Counted from the stretch's first letter, positions 14,587 to 23,347 are shown. The stretch is DNA of 24,353 nt from Serpentinimonas sp. (GCA_025458665.1 JALOSG010000055.1:1-24353); one strand, 5' to 3'. The notes: generated by a model not told the origin, from the sequence alone. Numbers and translations: made by a program.

Positions 14587-15870
14587 ATGGCTATCGTAGA
14601 AGTTAAAGTTCCGCAGCTGTCCGAGTCGGTGGCAGAAGCGACGCTGCTGCAATGGAAGAAAAAGCCCGGAGACACCGTGGCTGCCGATGAAATCCTCATC
14701 GAGATCGAGACCGACAAGGTCGTGCTGGAAGTGCCTGCCCCGAGCGCAGGCGTGCTGTCCGCCATCGTGCAGGCCGATGGCGCCACCGTGGCTTCCGAGC
14801 AGGTGATTGCGCACATCGACACCGAAGGCGGCGTGGCCGCGGCGGCAGCCCCGGCTGCTGCTACTGCTGCTGCTTCCGCCCCGGCGGCCGCTCCCGCCGC
14901 CGCTGTGGTCGCCGTGGCTCCCGCGAGCGCCAGCATGGCCGGCGTGCCCATGCCCGCTGCCGCCAAGCTCATGGCCGACAACGGCATGGCGCCCGGCTCC
15001 GTGGCAGGTACCGGCAAGGACGGCCGCGTCACCAAGGGCGACGTGCTGGCTGCCGCCGCGGCACCCGCTGCTGCCCCCGCCAAGCCCGTTGCAGCCCCGG
15101 TCGCCATTCCGACCGGCGCCCCCACCAAGGTGCTGCCGCAGGTGGCCGCGCCCACCGTGGACCTGGGCAACCGCCCGGAGCAGCGCGTGCCCATGAGCCG
15201 CCTGCGCGCCCGCGTGGCCGAGCGTCTGCTGCAGTCGCAGGCCACGAACGCCATCCTCACCACCTTCAACGAAGTGAACATGGCCCCGGTCATGGACATG
15301 CGCAAGCGCTTCCAGGAGAAGTTCGAGAAGGAGCATGGCGTCAAGCTCGGCTTCATGAGCTTCTTCGTGAAGGCCGCGGTGCATGCGCTCAAGAAGTACC
15401 CGGTGCTCAACGCCTCGGTCGATGGCAACGACATCGTCTACCACGGTTACTTCGACATCGGCATTGCGGTGGGTTCCCCCCGTGGCCTGGTGGTGCCCAT
15501 TCTGCGCAACGCCGACCAGATGAGCTTTGCCGACATCGAGAAGAAGATTGCCGAGTACGGCGCCAAGGCGCGCGACGGCAAGCTGGGCATCGAGGAAATG
15601 ACCGGCGGTACGTTCTCCATCTCCAACGGCGGCACGTTCGGCTCCATGCTGTCCACCCCCATCATCAACCCGCCGCAGTCGGCCATTCTGGGTGTGCACG
15701 CCACCAAGGACCGTGCCGTGGTGGAGAACGGGCAGGTGGTGGTGCGCCCCATCAACTACCTTGCCATGAGCTACGACCACCGCATCATCGACGGCCGCGA
15801 AGCCGTGCTGGGTCTGGTCGCCATGAAGGAGGCGCTGGAAGACCCGGCGCGCCTGCTGTTCAATCTCTGA
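14587..15870 (+). CDS. sucB: 2-oxoglutarate dehydrogenase E2, dihydrolipoyl succinyltransferase
   Basis: The 427-residue core enzyme transfers the succinyl group from lipoamide to CoA. Domains in order: one lipoyl domain (about 1-77) with the lipoylated Lys44 in IETDKVVLE; an Ala/Pro-rich flexible linker; the peripheral-subunit-binding domain (about 118-155) with PAAAKLMADNGMAPGSVAGT; a second Ala/Pro linker; and the catalytic domain (about 198-427) ending with SYDHRIIDGREAV, where His398 and Asp402 are catalytic. A single lipoyl domain and the RVPMSRLRARVAERLLQSQ start of the catalytic domain are standard for SucB. AAGGA precedes the ATG by about 10 nt. The gene lies between sucA and lpdA. 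Confidence 0.97.
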   Translation: MAIVEVKVPQLSESVAEATLLQWKKKPGDTVAADEILIEIETDKVVLEVPAPSAGVLSAIVQADGATVASEQVIAHIDTEGGVAAAAAPAAATAAASAPAAAPAAAVVAVAPASASMAGVPMPAAAKLMADNGMAPGSVAGTGKDGRVTKGDVLAAAAAPAAAPAKPVAAPVAIPTGAPTKVLPQVAAPTVDLGNRPEQRVPMSRLRARVAERLLQSQATNAILTTFNEVNMAPVMDMRKRFQEKFEKEHGVKLGFMSFFVKAAVHALKKYPVLNASVDGNDIVYHGYFDIGIAVGSPRGLVVPILRNADQMSFADIEKKIAEYGAKARDGKLGIEEMTGGTFSISNGGTFGSMLSTPIINPPQSAILGVHATKDRAVVENGQVVVRPINYLAMSYDHRIIDGREAVLGLVAMKEALEDPARLLFNL

Positions 15871-15904
15871 AGCCGGTACTTCCTGGCAACAAGGCAACAC
15901 GACA

Positions 15905-17335
15905 ATGAGTAGTACTGTTTTCGACGTGGTCGTCATCGGTGGCGGCCCCGGCGGCTATATCGCGGCCATCCGCGCGGCCCAGCTGGGCTACCAGGTGGCC
16001 TGTATCGACGAGTGGAAGAACGCTGCGGGCGGCCCCGCGCCGGGCGGCACCTGCACCAACGTGGGCTGCATCCCTTCCAAGGCGCTGCTGCAGTCTTCCG
16101 AGCACTTCGACCATGCCAACCACCACTTTGCCGACCACGGCATCGCGGTGTCTGGTGTGAAGATGGACGTGGCCAAGATGCTGGCCCGCAAGGACACCGT
16201 CGTGAAGCAGAACAACGATGGCATCCTCTATCTGTTCAAGAAGAACAAGGTGTCTTTTTTCCACGGCCGCGGCTCTTTCGTGAAGGCGGTGGAAACCGGC
16301 TACGAAATTCAGGTGTCGGGCGCCAAGGAAGAGCTCATCGTGGGCAAGCAGATCATCGTGGCCACGGGCTCCACGGCCCGCGCGCTGCCGGGTGTGCCGT
16401 TCGATGAAGAGCTGGTGCTGTCCAACGACGGCGCGCTGCGCATGGGTGCCGTGCCCAAGAAGCTGGCCGTCATTGGTTCGGGCGTCATCGGGCTGGAGAT
16501 GGGCTCGGTCTGGCGCCGCCTGGGTGCCGACGTGACCATTCTGGAAGGCCTGCCCACGTTCCTGGGCGCGGTGGACCAGCAGATTGCCAAGGAAGCCAAG
16601 AAGGCTTTCGACAAGCAGGGCCTGAAGATCGAACTCGGCGTGAAGGTGGGCGAGATCAAGACCAGCAAGAAAGGCGTTTCCATCGCCTATACCGACGCCA
16701 AGGGCGAAGCCCAGAAGCTCGATGCCGACAAGCTGATCGTCTCCATTGGCCGGGTGCCCAACACCACCGGGCTGAACACCGAAGCCATTGGCCTGAAGCT
16801 CGACGAGCGCGGCGCCATTGTGGTGGACGACGAGTGCCGCACCAACTGCAAAGGCGTGTGGGCCGTGGGCGATGTGGTTCGTGGCCCCATGCTGGCGCAC
16901 AAGGCGGAGGAAGAGGGCGTGGCCGTGGCCGAGCGCATTGCCGGCCAGCACGGGCACGTGAACTTCAACACCGTGCCCTGGGTGATTTACACCAGCCCGG
17001 AAATTGCCTGGGTGGGCCGCACCGAGCAGCAGCTCAAAGAGGCGGGCGTGGCTTACAAGGCCGGCACCTTCCCCTTCCTGGCCAACGGCCGCGCGCGCGC
17101 CCTGGGTGACACCACCGGCATGGTGAAATTCCTGGCCGATGCCACCACCGACGAAATCCTGGGTGTGCACATCGTGGGCCCGCAGGCCAGCGAACTCATT
17201 GCCGAGGCCGTGGTGGCCATGGAATTCCGCGCCAGCGCGGAAGACATCGCCCGCATCTGCCACGCACACCCGTCGCTGAGCGAAGCCACCAAGGAAGCTG
17301 CGCTGGCGGTGGACAAGCGCACGCTGAACTTCTGA
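15905..17335 (+). CDS. lpdA: Dihydrolipoyl dehydrogenase (E3 of 2-oxoglutarate dehydrogenase)
   Basis: The 476-residue flavoprotein reoxidises the dihydrolipoamide of SucB with NAD+. The N-terminal FAD-binding GGGPGGYIAAIRAAQ, the redox-active disulfide Cys50-Cys55 in GGTCTNVGCIPSK, the NAD-binding VIGSGVIGLEMGSVW, the second FAD segment GVWAVGDVVRGPMLAHKA and the catalytic His455/Glu460 in HAHPSLSE are all present. It is a second E3 gene, distinct from the truncated one at the left edge, and is dedicated to the suc complex by position, 34 bp after sucB. The ribosome binding site is only a weak AAGG. It ends 13 bp before zapE. Confidence 0.97.
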   Translation: MSSTVFDVVVIGGGPGGYIAAIRAAQLGYQVACIDEWKNAAGGPAPGGTCTNVGCIPSKALLQSSEHFDHANHHFADHGIAVSGVKMDVAKMLARKDTVVKQNNDGILYLFKKNKVSFFHGRGSFVKAVETGYEIQVSGAKEELIVGKQIIVATGSTARALPGVPFDEELVLSNDGALRMGAVPKKLAVIGSGVIGLEMGSVWRRLGADVTILEGLPTFLGAVDQQIAKEAKKAFDKQGLKIELGVKVGEIKTSKKGVSIAYTDAKGEAQKLDADKLIVSIGRVPNTTGLNTEAIGLKLDERGAIVVDDECRTNCKGVWAVGDVVRGPMLAHKAEEEGVAVAERIAGQHGHVNFNTVPWVIYTSPEIAWVGRTEQQLKEAGVAYKAGTFPFLANGRARALGDTTGMVKFLADATTDEILGVHIVGPQASELIAEAVVAMEFRASAEDIARICHAHPSLSEATKEAALAVDKRTLNF

Positions 17336-17348
17336 GCGGCCGCGGCCC

Positions 17349-18482
17349 ATGTCCCCAGCGAGTCAGGCGACGCTGGCCCGGCACCAGCCGGTCCGCGCCG
17401 CCTACGAGGCCGAACTCAAGGCGCGCGGCTACCAGCCCGACCCGGCGCAACTGCGCGCCGTGGAGGCGCTGGAACGCTGCGCCGCCGAATGGTCGCATTT
17501 CAAGCAGCGGCGCTCCAATGCGCTCAAGAAGTTCATCAACCGCCTGCCCATTCCACGCGGTGTGTATATGTACGGCGGTGTGGGGCGGGGCAAGAGCTTC
17601 CTCATGGACTGCTTCTACAACGCGGTGCCGTTGCGGCGCAAAACCCGCCTGCACTTCCATGAGTTCATGCGCGAGGTGCACCGCGAGCTGGCCGAACTGC
17701 AAGGCACGGTGAACCCGCTCGATGAGCTAGGGCGCCGCATGGCACGGCGCTACCGGCTGGTGTGCTTCGATGAGTTCCATGTGGCCGATGTGACGGACGC
17801 CATGATCCTGCACCGCCTGCTCGATGCCATGCACCGTTACGGCGTGGGCATGGTCACCACCAGCAACTTCCAGCCCGACGGACTCTACCCCGACGGCCTG
17901 CACCGCGACCGCATCCTGCCCGCCATAGAACTGCTCAAGCAGACCATGGAAGTCATCAATGTGGACAACGGTACCGACTACCGCCGCATGGTGCTGGCCC
18001 AGACGCAGATGTACCTGAGCCCGCTGGGCCCCGACACCGAAGCCGAGATGGAGCGCGCCTTCGAGCGGCTCACCGAAGCCCGCGACGAAGACCCGGTCAT
18101 GCACATCGAAAACCGCGATATCCGCGCCATACGGCGGGCTGGCGGTGTGGTCTGGTTCGATTTCCGCACGCTGTGTGGTGGGCCACGCTCGCAGAACGAT
18201 TACCTGGAACTGGCCAGCCAGTTCCACACCGTGCTGGTGAGCAATGTGCCGCACATGCCGGTGAACATGGCCTCGGAGGCGCGGCGTTTCACGTGGCTGG
18301 TGGATGTGCTGTACGACCGGCGCGTGAAGCTGGTGCTGTCGGCGGCTTTACCGGCCGAGCAGATCTATACCGAAGGTCCGCTGTCCCACGAGTTTCCGCG
18401 CACCGTGTCGCGGCTCAATGAAATGCGGTCGGCGGAGTACTTGGCGCTGGCAAGGCGCGAGGTGGACACCTCGCTGACCTGA
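17349..18482 (+). CDS. zapE: Cell division protein ZapE (AFG1-like ATPase)
   Basis: The 377-residue protein is a P-loop ATPase of the AFG1/LACE1 family. Walker A is GGVGRGKS at 76-83 and Walker B is LVCFDEF with Asp141-Glu142; the HFHEFMREVH and FHVADVTDAMILHRLL blocks, the VTTSNFQPDGLYPDGL sensor region and the arginine-rich RRFTWLVDVLYD near the end are also typical. In E. coli, ZapE acts at the Z-ring during late division, especially under low oxygen or heat. It starts 13 bp after lpdA with no visible Shine-Dalgarno sequence, so translation probably depends on coupling with lpdA. A weak stem (18492-18512) lies after the stop and before the convergent phosphatase gene. A link of suc genes and zapE is frequent in betaproteobacteria, to my recollection. 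Confidence 0.94.
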   Translation: MSPASQATLARHQPVRAAYEAELKARGYQPDPAQLRAVEALERCAAEWSHFKQRRSNALKKFINRLPIPRGVYMYGGVGRGKSFLMDCFYNAVPLRRKTRLHFHEFMREVHRELAELQGTVNPLDELGRRMARRYRLVCFDEFHVADVTDAMILHRLLDAMHRYGVGMVTTSNFQPDGLYPDGLHRDRILPAIELLKQTMEVINVDNGTDYRRMVLAQTQMYLSPLGPDTEAEMERAFERLTEARDEDPVMHIENRDIRAIRRAGGVVWFDFRTLCGGPRSQNDYLELASQFHTVLVSNVPHMPVNMASEARRFTWLVDVLYDRRVKLVLSAALPAEQIYTEGPLSHEFPRTVSRLNEMRSAEYLALARREVDTSLT

Positions 18483-18491
18483 AGGATGGCT

Positions 18492-18512
18492 CCGCAGCGC
18501 AGGTCTCTGCGG
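18492..18512. terminator. Weak hairpin between zapE and the convergent phosphatase
   Basis: CCGCAG (18492-18497) and CTGCGG (18507-18512) form a 6-bp stem in the 46-bp gap between two convergent stop codons. It is followed by C residues rather than T residues, so it is at best a poor bidirectional transcript end. Confidence 0.3.
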
Positions 18513-18528
18513 TCCCCCCCGCCGGGCA

Positions 18529-19293
18529 TCACTCGGCTTCCAGCGGCAGGAACTTGATCACCACGACGGAGATGTTGTCTCCGGTGCCTTGCGCCCGTGT
18601 ACGGGCCTTGTCCACCAGAAACTCGCACGCGGCCCGTGGTTCGATCAGGTCCAGCGTCAACCCCATTTCCTCTGGGCTTACGTAGTGCCATAGACCATCG
18701 CTGCACAACAGCAGCGAGTCGCCCGCATGCACCTGTTCGATGTGGTGCAGGGTCAGCGGTGGGTCGCGTTCGGTACCCAGACAGCCCACCAGAATGTTGG
18801 AGCGTGGGTCGTCCTGGGCCTGCTCCTCCGTCAGCTCGCCGCGTTCCACCAGCATCTGCACGTAAGAATGGTCCAGTGTGCGCTGCACCAGGTCCTTGCC
18901 ACTGAAGTGGTAAATGCGTGTGTCCCCCGAGTGCAGCCAGTAGCAGTGGGCATCCGGGTGCACAACAATGGCCGCGATGGTGCTGTGGGGCTCCTGCTCC
19001 GCGGAGGCAGCGGTCAGGCGTATGACCATGTGCGCCTCCACCGCAATCTGCTTGAGGAACAGTTCGGGAGAGTCCGTTTGCGGGTCGTATCGGGCGAACA
19101 GCTGGCGGGCCGTCAGCATCACCTGATCGGAGGCCTTGCGTCCGCCACTGCGTCCACCCATGCCGTCGGCCACCACCGCCAGCATGCACCCTTTGTACCG
19201 CTCGTGGGGTAGCAGGCACAGCTGATCTTGCTGGAATTCGCGGTCTCCACGGTCGAGTCCGGTGGCTGCAAGAATGCGGAAACCTTGGGTCAT
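18529..19293 (-). CDS. PP2C-family serine/threonine protein phosphatase
   Basis: The 254-residue protein has the motifs of bacterial PPM/PP2C phosphatases that bind two metal ions: RGDREFQQDQ (Asp23), ADGMGG (Asp43, Gly44), LHSGDTRIYHF (Asp124), LLCSDGLWHYV (Asp199) and GTGDNISVVVI (Asp239, Asn240). Such enzymes remove phosphate from Ser/Thr on proteins and oppose Hanks-type kinases; PppA and Stp1 are known examples. No kinase or FHA protein gene is adjacent, so the partner is unknown and may be encoded elsewhere. It is divergent from the helicase gene with only 45 bp between starts, in which TATTAT at 19325-19330 is a possible -10 for the helicase. It is a single domain without membrane segments, hence cytoplasmic. 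Confidence 0.93.
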   Translation of the reverse strand: MTQGFRILAATGLDRGDREFQQDQLCLLPHERYKGCMLAVVADGMGGRSGGRKASDQVMLTARQLFARYDPQTDSPELFLKQIAVEAHMVIRLTAASAEQEPHSTIAAIVVHPDAHCYWLHSGDTRIYHFSGKDLVQRTLDHSYVQMLVERGELTEEQAQDDPRSNILVGCLGTERDPPLTLHHIEQVHAGDSLLLCSDGLWHYVSPEEMGLTLDLIEPRAACEFLVDKARTRAQGTGDNISVVVIKFLPLEAE

Positions 19294-19338
19294 GTTGGCG
19301 GGTGTTGTGGAACTGTCCAGCCCGTATTATCGGAGCGA

Positions 19339-21423
19339 ATGGAAGACTCTCCGACCAGCCCCCTCGCAAACGACGTGCGGGCATTTTTTTCGGCCGATGG
19401 ACCGCTCTCGGTCCGCCAGCCCGGCTACCGCAGCCGCGAAGGTCAGAAGACCATGGCTCAGGCTGTGGCCGAGACCATCGACGCGCGCGCCTGCCTGGTG
19501 GTGGAGGCGGGCACTGGCGTGGGAAAAACCTACGCGTATCTCGCCCCAGCCCTGCTCAGTGGGCGCAGGGTCTTGCTTTCCACCGCCACCAAGGCCTTGC
19601 AGGACCAGTTGTTCGGCCGGGATCTGCCCGCCGTGGCCCAGGCACTGGGCCTGCCCCTGAAAACGGCGCTGCTCAAGGGGCGCAGCAGTTACCTGTGCCT
19701 GCACCGTCTTGAGCAAGCGCCGCAACGCCTGCCGCCGGGCGACCGCTATCTGCCGCAGCAGCTGCGCCGCATCCAGACCTGGGCCACGGGTACCCAGACC
19801 GGGGATCTGGCCGAAGTGGTGGGCCTGGACGACCGCTCCGAGCTGATTCCCTGGGTCACCTCCACCCGCGAAAACTGCCTGGGCTCCCAGTGCCCCCAGT
19901 TCCGCGCCTGTCATGTGAACCAGGCGCGCCGCGAGGCGCTGGCCGCCGACGTGGTGGTGGTGAACCACCACCTGTTTTTTGCCGACTGGAATGTGCGCGA
20001 GTCGGGCATGGCAGAACTGTTGCCCACCGTCGATGTGCTGGTGTTCGATGAAGCGCACCAGTTGTTGCCCACCAGCGTGCAGTTCCTGGGCCATGCCGTG
20101 GGCAGTGGCCAGCTGCTGGACTGGATGCGCGACAGCCTCGCGCAAGGCCTGCAGGCAGCGCGCGGTCTGAAGGATTGGTCGGGCCTGTGCAGCGCGCTCG
20201 AACGGGCCGTGCGCGACCTCCGGCTCGACCTGCAACCCGCTGGCCGCCTCAACCAGAGCGGCATCAAGCTGCGTTGGGCAGGCAGCGCTCCCGATGGGGT
20301 GGACCCTGGCGTCTGGCAATCCGGCTGGGACACTTTGCTGGGCGCCCTGCAGGCCCTGCAGGCGGCGCTGGAAGAGATGACCGAACTCACCCCGGAGTTC
20401 GCCCGCCTGTTCGAGCGTGGCGGCTGGTTGCACGACCGGCTGCTGCAGATTGGCCTGCCTGCGGACAACGCGCCGCCCTTTGCGCGCTGGGTGGAACTGG
20501 GCAGCCAGTTCCGTCTGGTGCTGGCCCCGCTCGATGTATCTGCGGCGTTCCGTGCGCGCCTGTTCGAAAGCGAGGATTCAGCGGGCAAGTCGTGGGTGTT
20601 CACCTCGGCCACCCTGGGCGCTGATGCCGAGCTGTCTTGGTTCACCCGTCCCCTGGGCCTGGCCGATGTGGCGCGCACCCTGCAGGTGCAAAGCCCCTTC
20701 GACTACGCCCACCAGGCGGGCGTCTACGTACCCTCCGGGCTGCCCAGACCCGCCGAAGCCGGGCATCCTGCTGCGCTGGCCCACACCTTGTGGCCCTGGG
20801 CCGTGAAGCTGCGCGGACGAACGCTGGTGCTGACTACCACCCTGCGCTCGCTGCGTACCATCAGCGAAACCCTGAGCCAGCTGAGCGAAGCCGAGCTCGG
20901 TCCCGAGATACTGGCCCAGGGCAGCGCCCCGAAGCGCGAGCTTCTGGCACGCTTCCGGGATGCCGCACAGCAGGGACCTGGCGCCGTGTTGGTGGCATCG
21001 GCCTCTTTCTGGGAAGGCGTGGATTTGCCCGGCGATTGCCTGCAACTGGTGGTGATAGACAAACTGCCCTTCCCCCCGCCCGATGACCCCTGGGTGGAAG
21101 CCCGGTCCAAGGCGCTGCAAGCCGAGGGGCTAAGCCCGTTTCAGGCCTATTTCCTGCCCGAGGCCGCCGTAGCCCTCAAGCAGGGGGCGGGTCGGCTCAT
21201 CCGCAGCGAGACCGACCGTGGCGTTCTGGTGCTCGGGGATGTCCGGCTTGCCACCATGGGCTATGGGCAGATGCTGCTGCGCAGCCTGCCACCCATGCGA
21301 CGAATACAGGGCGAGGCGGCGCTGGAGGAGGCGTTGCAGGACCTGCTGTTGCAAAGTCAGCTGGAGAGCTGGGTCACCAGATCTTCCACCACGGCTCCTC
21401 TGCCTGCTGGAAGCCACGGCTGA
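19339..21423 (+). CDS. DinG/YoaA-type ATP-dependent Fe-S helicase
   Basis: The 694-residue protein is a superfamily 2 XPD-like helicase that unwinds DNA 5' to 3', used in repair and R-loop or replication-fork problems. Walker A is EAGTGVGKT at 56-64 with Lys63; the DEAH box is at 237-240; the C-terminal QGAGRLIRSETDRGVLVLGD is motif VI. Four cysteines, Cys120 (SYLCLHR), Cys180, Cys185 and Cys191 (NCLGSQCPQFRAC), should hold a 4Fe-4S cluster. Its length and domain plan resemble YoaA/DinG; which orthologue it is cannot be decided by eye. The start ATG 19339 has CGGAG just upstream; the frame is open back to 19228 but that part overlaps the divergent phosphatase gene. The 3' end overlaps the convergent bamD gene by 50 bp. 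Confidence 0.92.
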   Translation: MEDSPTSPLANDVRAFFSADGPLSVRQPGYRSREGQKTMAQAVAETIDARACLVVEAGTGVGKTYAYLAPALLSGRRVLLSTATKALQDQLFGRDLPAVAQALGLPLKTALLKGRSSYLCLHRLEQAPQRLPPGDRYLPQQLRRIQTWATGTQTGDLAEVVGLDDRSELIPWVTSTRENCLGSQCPQFRACHVNQARREALAADVVVVNHHLFFADWNVRESGMAELLPTVDVLVFDEAHQLLPTSVQFLGHAVGSGQLLDWMRDSLAQGLQAARGLKDWSGLCSALERAVRDLRLDLQPAGRLNQSGIKLRWAGSAPDGVDPGVWQSGWDTLLGALQALQAALEEMTELTPEFARLFERGGWLHDRLLQIGLPADNAPPFARWVELGSQFRLVLAPLDVSAAFRARLFESEDSAGKSWVFTSATLGADAELSWFTRPLGLADVARTLQVQSPFDYAHQAGVYVPSGLPRPAEAGHPAALAHTLWPWAVKLRGRTLVLTTTLRSLRTISETLSQLSEAELGPEILAQGSAPKRELLARFRDAAQQGPGAVLVASASFWEGVDLPGDCLQLVVIDKLPFPPPDDPWVEARSKALQAEGLSPFQAYFLPEAAVALKQGAGRLIRSETDRGVLVLGDVRLATMGYGQMLLRSLPPMRRIQGEAALEEALQDLLLQSQLESWVTRSSTTAPLPAGSHG

Positions 21424-22210
21424 GAAACTGGCTGTCGGGGAAGTTGGCCTGCATCACGCGGCGGGTGTCTTCCTGCAGCTCGGTCAGGCCCAGCGCTTCG
21501 TAGGAGCGCAACATGATGTAGAGCGCTTCTTCCGCAGCGGGTACGCCCTCGAACTCGGTCACTGCGGTCTGCGCGCGGCTGATGGCGGCCACATACGCGC
21601 CACGGCGGAAGTAGTAACGCGCAATATGCACTTCGGACTGCGCCAGCGAGTTGATGATGTACGTCATGCGCTGGCGGGCATCGGGTGCGTAGCGCGAGTC
21701 GGGAAAACGCTCCACCAGTTCACGGAAAGACTCGAACGCCACCCGGGCCGCCTTCTGGTCCCGCTCGGACAGGTCCTGCTGGGAAAGGAAGCCGAACAGT
21801 CCCAGGTTGTCGTTGAAATTCACAATGCCCTTGAGGTACAGCGCATAGTCCAGCGCCGGGCTCGAGGGGTGCAGCCGCATGAAGCGGTCGATGGTGACCA
21901 CCGCCTGCGCCTGCTCTCCGGCCTTGTAATGGGCAAAGGCTTTCTCCAGCTGGGCCTGCTGCGCCAGTGGCGTACCCGCCGCACGGCCCTCGAGCTTCTC
22001 GAACAGCGTGATGGAGGCCTCGAAATTGCCGGAGTTGCGCTCGTCAATCGCTTCGGCGTAGATGCGGTTGGGGCTCCAGTTGGCCGTGGGGTCGGCGGTG
22101 GGCTTGCTGCTGCAGCCAGCCAGCAGCATCAGGCCGCCCAGCAGCAGCGCTGCACCGGTGGAAGGGACGGACCGGGCGCGGCGAGCGGCGGATAATCTGC
22201 GCAGGAACAT
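21374..22210 (-). CDS. bamD: Outer membrane assembly lipoprotein BamD (ComL)
   Basis: The 278-residue lipoprotein is the essential TPR partner of BamA in outer-membrane beta-barrel assembly. The signal peptide ends with LLLGGLMLLAGC, making Cys33 the lipidated residue. The mature protein is TPR-like: NRIYAEAIDERNSGNFEASITLFEKLEG, DRFMRLHPSSPALDYALYLKGIVNF, and SRYAPDARQRMTYIINSLAQSEVHIARYYFRRGAYVAAISR, close to family sequences throughout. It ends WWKIW, as many betaproteobacterial members do. GAGG lies about 10 nt before ATG 22210; the frame is open 12 codons further upstream, without support. It is divergent from rluD, the usual partner in betaproteobacteria, and convergent with the helicase. 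Confidence 0.96.
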   Translation of the reverse strand: MFLRRLSAARRARSVPSTGAALLLGGLMLLAGCSSKPTADPTANWSPNRIYAEAIDERNSGNFEASITLFEKLEGRAAGTPLAQQAQLEKAFAHYKAGEQAQAVVTIDRFMRLHPSSPALDYALYLKGIVNFNDNLGLFGFLSQQDLSERDQKAARVAFESFRELVERFPDSRYAPDARQRMTYIINSLAQSEVHIARYYFRRGAYVAAISRAQTAVTEFEGVPAAEEALYIMLRSYEALGLTELQEDTRRVMQANFPDSQFLSRGFQQAEEPWWKIW

Positions 22211-22276
22211 TCGGGTAGCCTCGGAGTGCAACGGGCCGGCAAACACTGCACGGCTCCAACGATTTTATAACCAGCC
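22211..22276. promoter_or_regulatory. Divergent bamD / rluD promoter region
   Basis: The 66-bp gap between the two divergent starts has one AT-rich patch, GATTTTATAAC at 22261-22271. TATAAC (22266-22271) on the plus strand and TATAAA on the minus strand overlap there and are the only -10-like hexamers. No good -35 was found for either direction at the right spacing. The shared use of this patch is inference. Confidence 0.35.
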
Positions 22277-23347
22277 TTGCCAGACCACACCACACCCCCG
22301 GGCCTCTGGCCCGAGCAGGAAGAAGCCGATGCCGCCGAAGCGCTGGAGGCCAGCGAGTGGCGCCAGTGGCCGGTGCTGCCCGAGCACCACGGCCTGCGGC
22401 TGGACAAATGGCTGGCTACCGTCTGCCCGGAGTTTTCCCGGGCCTACTTCCAGCAACTGCTGGAGCAGGGCGCTGTGCGGGGGGCCGCAGGTGCGCTCAC
22501 CAAGGCTTCACAGAAAGTGCGTGCCGGTGAGGTACTGGGCGTGGAGCTGCGCCCGACGGCGCAAGCCAGCGCCTTCCTGCCCGAAGCCATGCCGCTGCAG
22601 GTGGTGCACGAAGACGAACACCTCCTCATCGTCAACAAGCCGGCAGGGCTGGTGGTTCACCCGGCCGCCGGGCACTGGAGCGGCACGCTGCTCAATGGTC
22701 TGCTGGCCTGGCATTCCGGTGCAGCCGGCTTGCCGCGCGCTGGCATCGTCCACCGGCTGGACAAGGACACCAGCGGGCTCATGCTGGTGGGCAAGACACT
22801 GCCTGCGGTGGAGGGGCTCACCCGGCAGATTGCGGCGCGCACCGTGCACCGCATGTATGTGGCGTTGGCGCACGGCTCGGTCCTGGGCGCAACGCCTGGC
22901 CACGGCACGCTGGAGGTGGAGCAGCCCGTGGGCCGAGACCCCCGCAACCGCCTGCGTATGGCGGTACTGGCGGAGGGCAGCAGTGGCAGCCGCGCCGCAC
23001 ACACCAGCGTGCGCTTGCTGGGGCAGGGCGCGGTGCCCATGTCGCCCCAGGGCGGCGGTGCGGTGAGCTACATCAGCTGCAAGCTGCACACCGGGCGCAC
23101 CCACCAGATCCGGGTGCACCTGGCCTGGCTGGGGCACCCGCTTCTGGGCGACGCGCTGTACGGGGGCAAGCCGCTGCTGGGTATGGAGCGTCAGGCGCTG
23201 CACGCACAGAGGCTGGTGCTCAGCCATCCGGTGTCCGGGGCCAGGCTGGATGTGTCGGCGGCGCCACCGGCCGATATGCTTTCTGCGCTGCAACAGCTGG
23301 GTCTGCCCTACAATGAAAGCCTGCCCTGGGTGCTGCCCGCCCTTTGA
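22277..23347 (+). CDS. rluD: Ribosomal large subunit pseudouridine synthase RluD
   Basis: The 356-residue enzyme converts uridines in helix 69 of 23S rRNA (E. coli positions 1911, 1915, 1917) to pseudouridine. It has an N-terminal S4-type RNA-binding domain (about 40-100: LRLDKWLATVCPEFSRAYFQQLLEQGAV) and the catalytic domain with VNKPAGLVVHPA, the catalytic Asp162 in HRLDKDTSGL, and KLHTGRTHQIRVHL near the end. No ATG exists before the conserved region, so the start is TTG at 22277 or an unseen alternative; no clear Shine-Dalgarno sequence supports it. It is divergent from bamD. The next gene, scpB, starts 182 bp later; that gap has no recognised feature. Confidence 0.95.
   Translation: MPDHTTPPGLWPEQEEADAAEALEASEWRQWPVLPEHHGLRLDKWLATVCPEFSRAYFQQLLEQGAVRGAAGALTKASQKVRAGEVLGVELRPTAQASAFLPEAMPLQVVHEDEHLLIVNKPAGLVVHPAAGHWSGTLLNGLLAWHSGAAGLPRAGIVHRLDKDTSGLMLVGKTLPAVEGLTRQIAARTVHRMYVALAHGSVLGATPGHGTLEVEQPVGRDPRNRLRMAVLAEGSSGSRAAHTSVRLLGQGAVPMSPQGGGAVSYISCKLHTGRTHQIRVHLAWLGHPLLGDALYGGKPLLGMERQALHAQRLVLSHPVSGARLDVSAAPPADMLSALQQLGLPYNESLPWVLPAL

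Noticed and set aside
19228..19338. A longer N-terminus for the helicase from ATG 19228.
   Set aside because: It would overlap the start of the divergent phosphatase gene, while ATG 19339 has CGGAG upstream and gives a normal family N-terminus.
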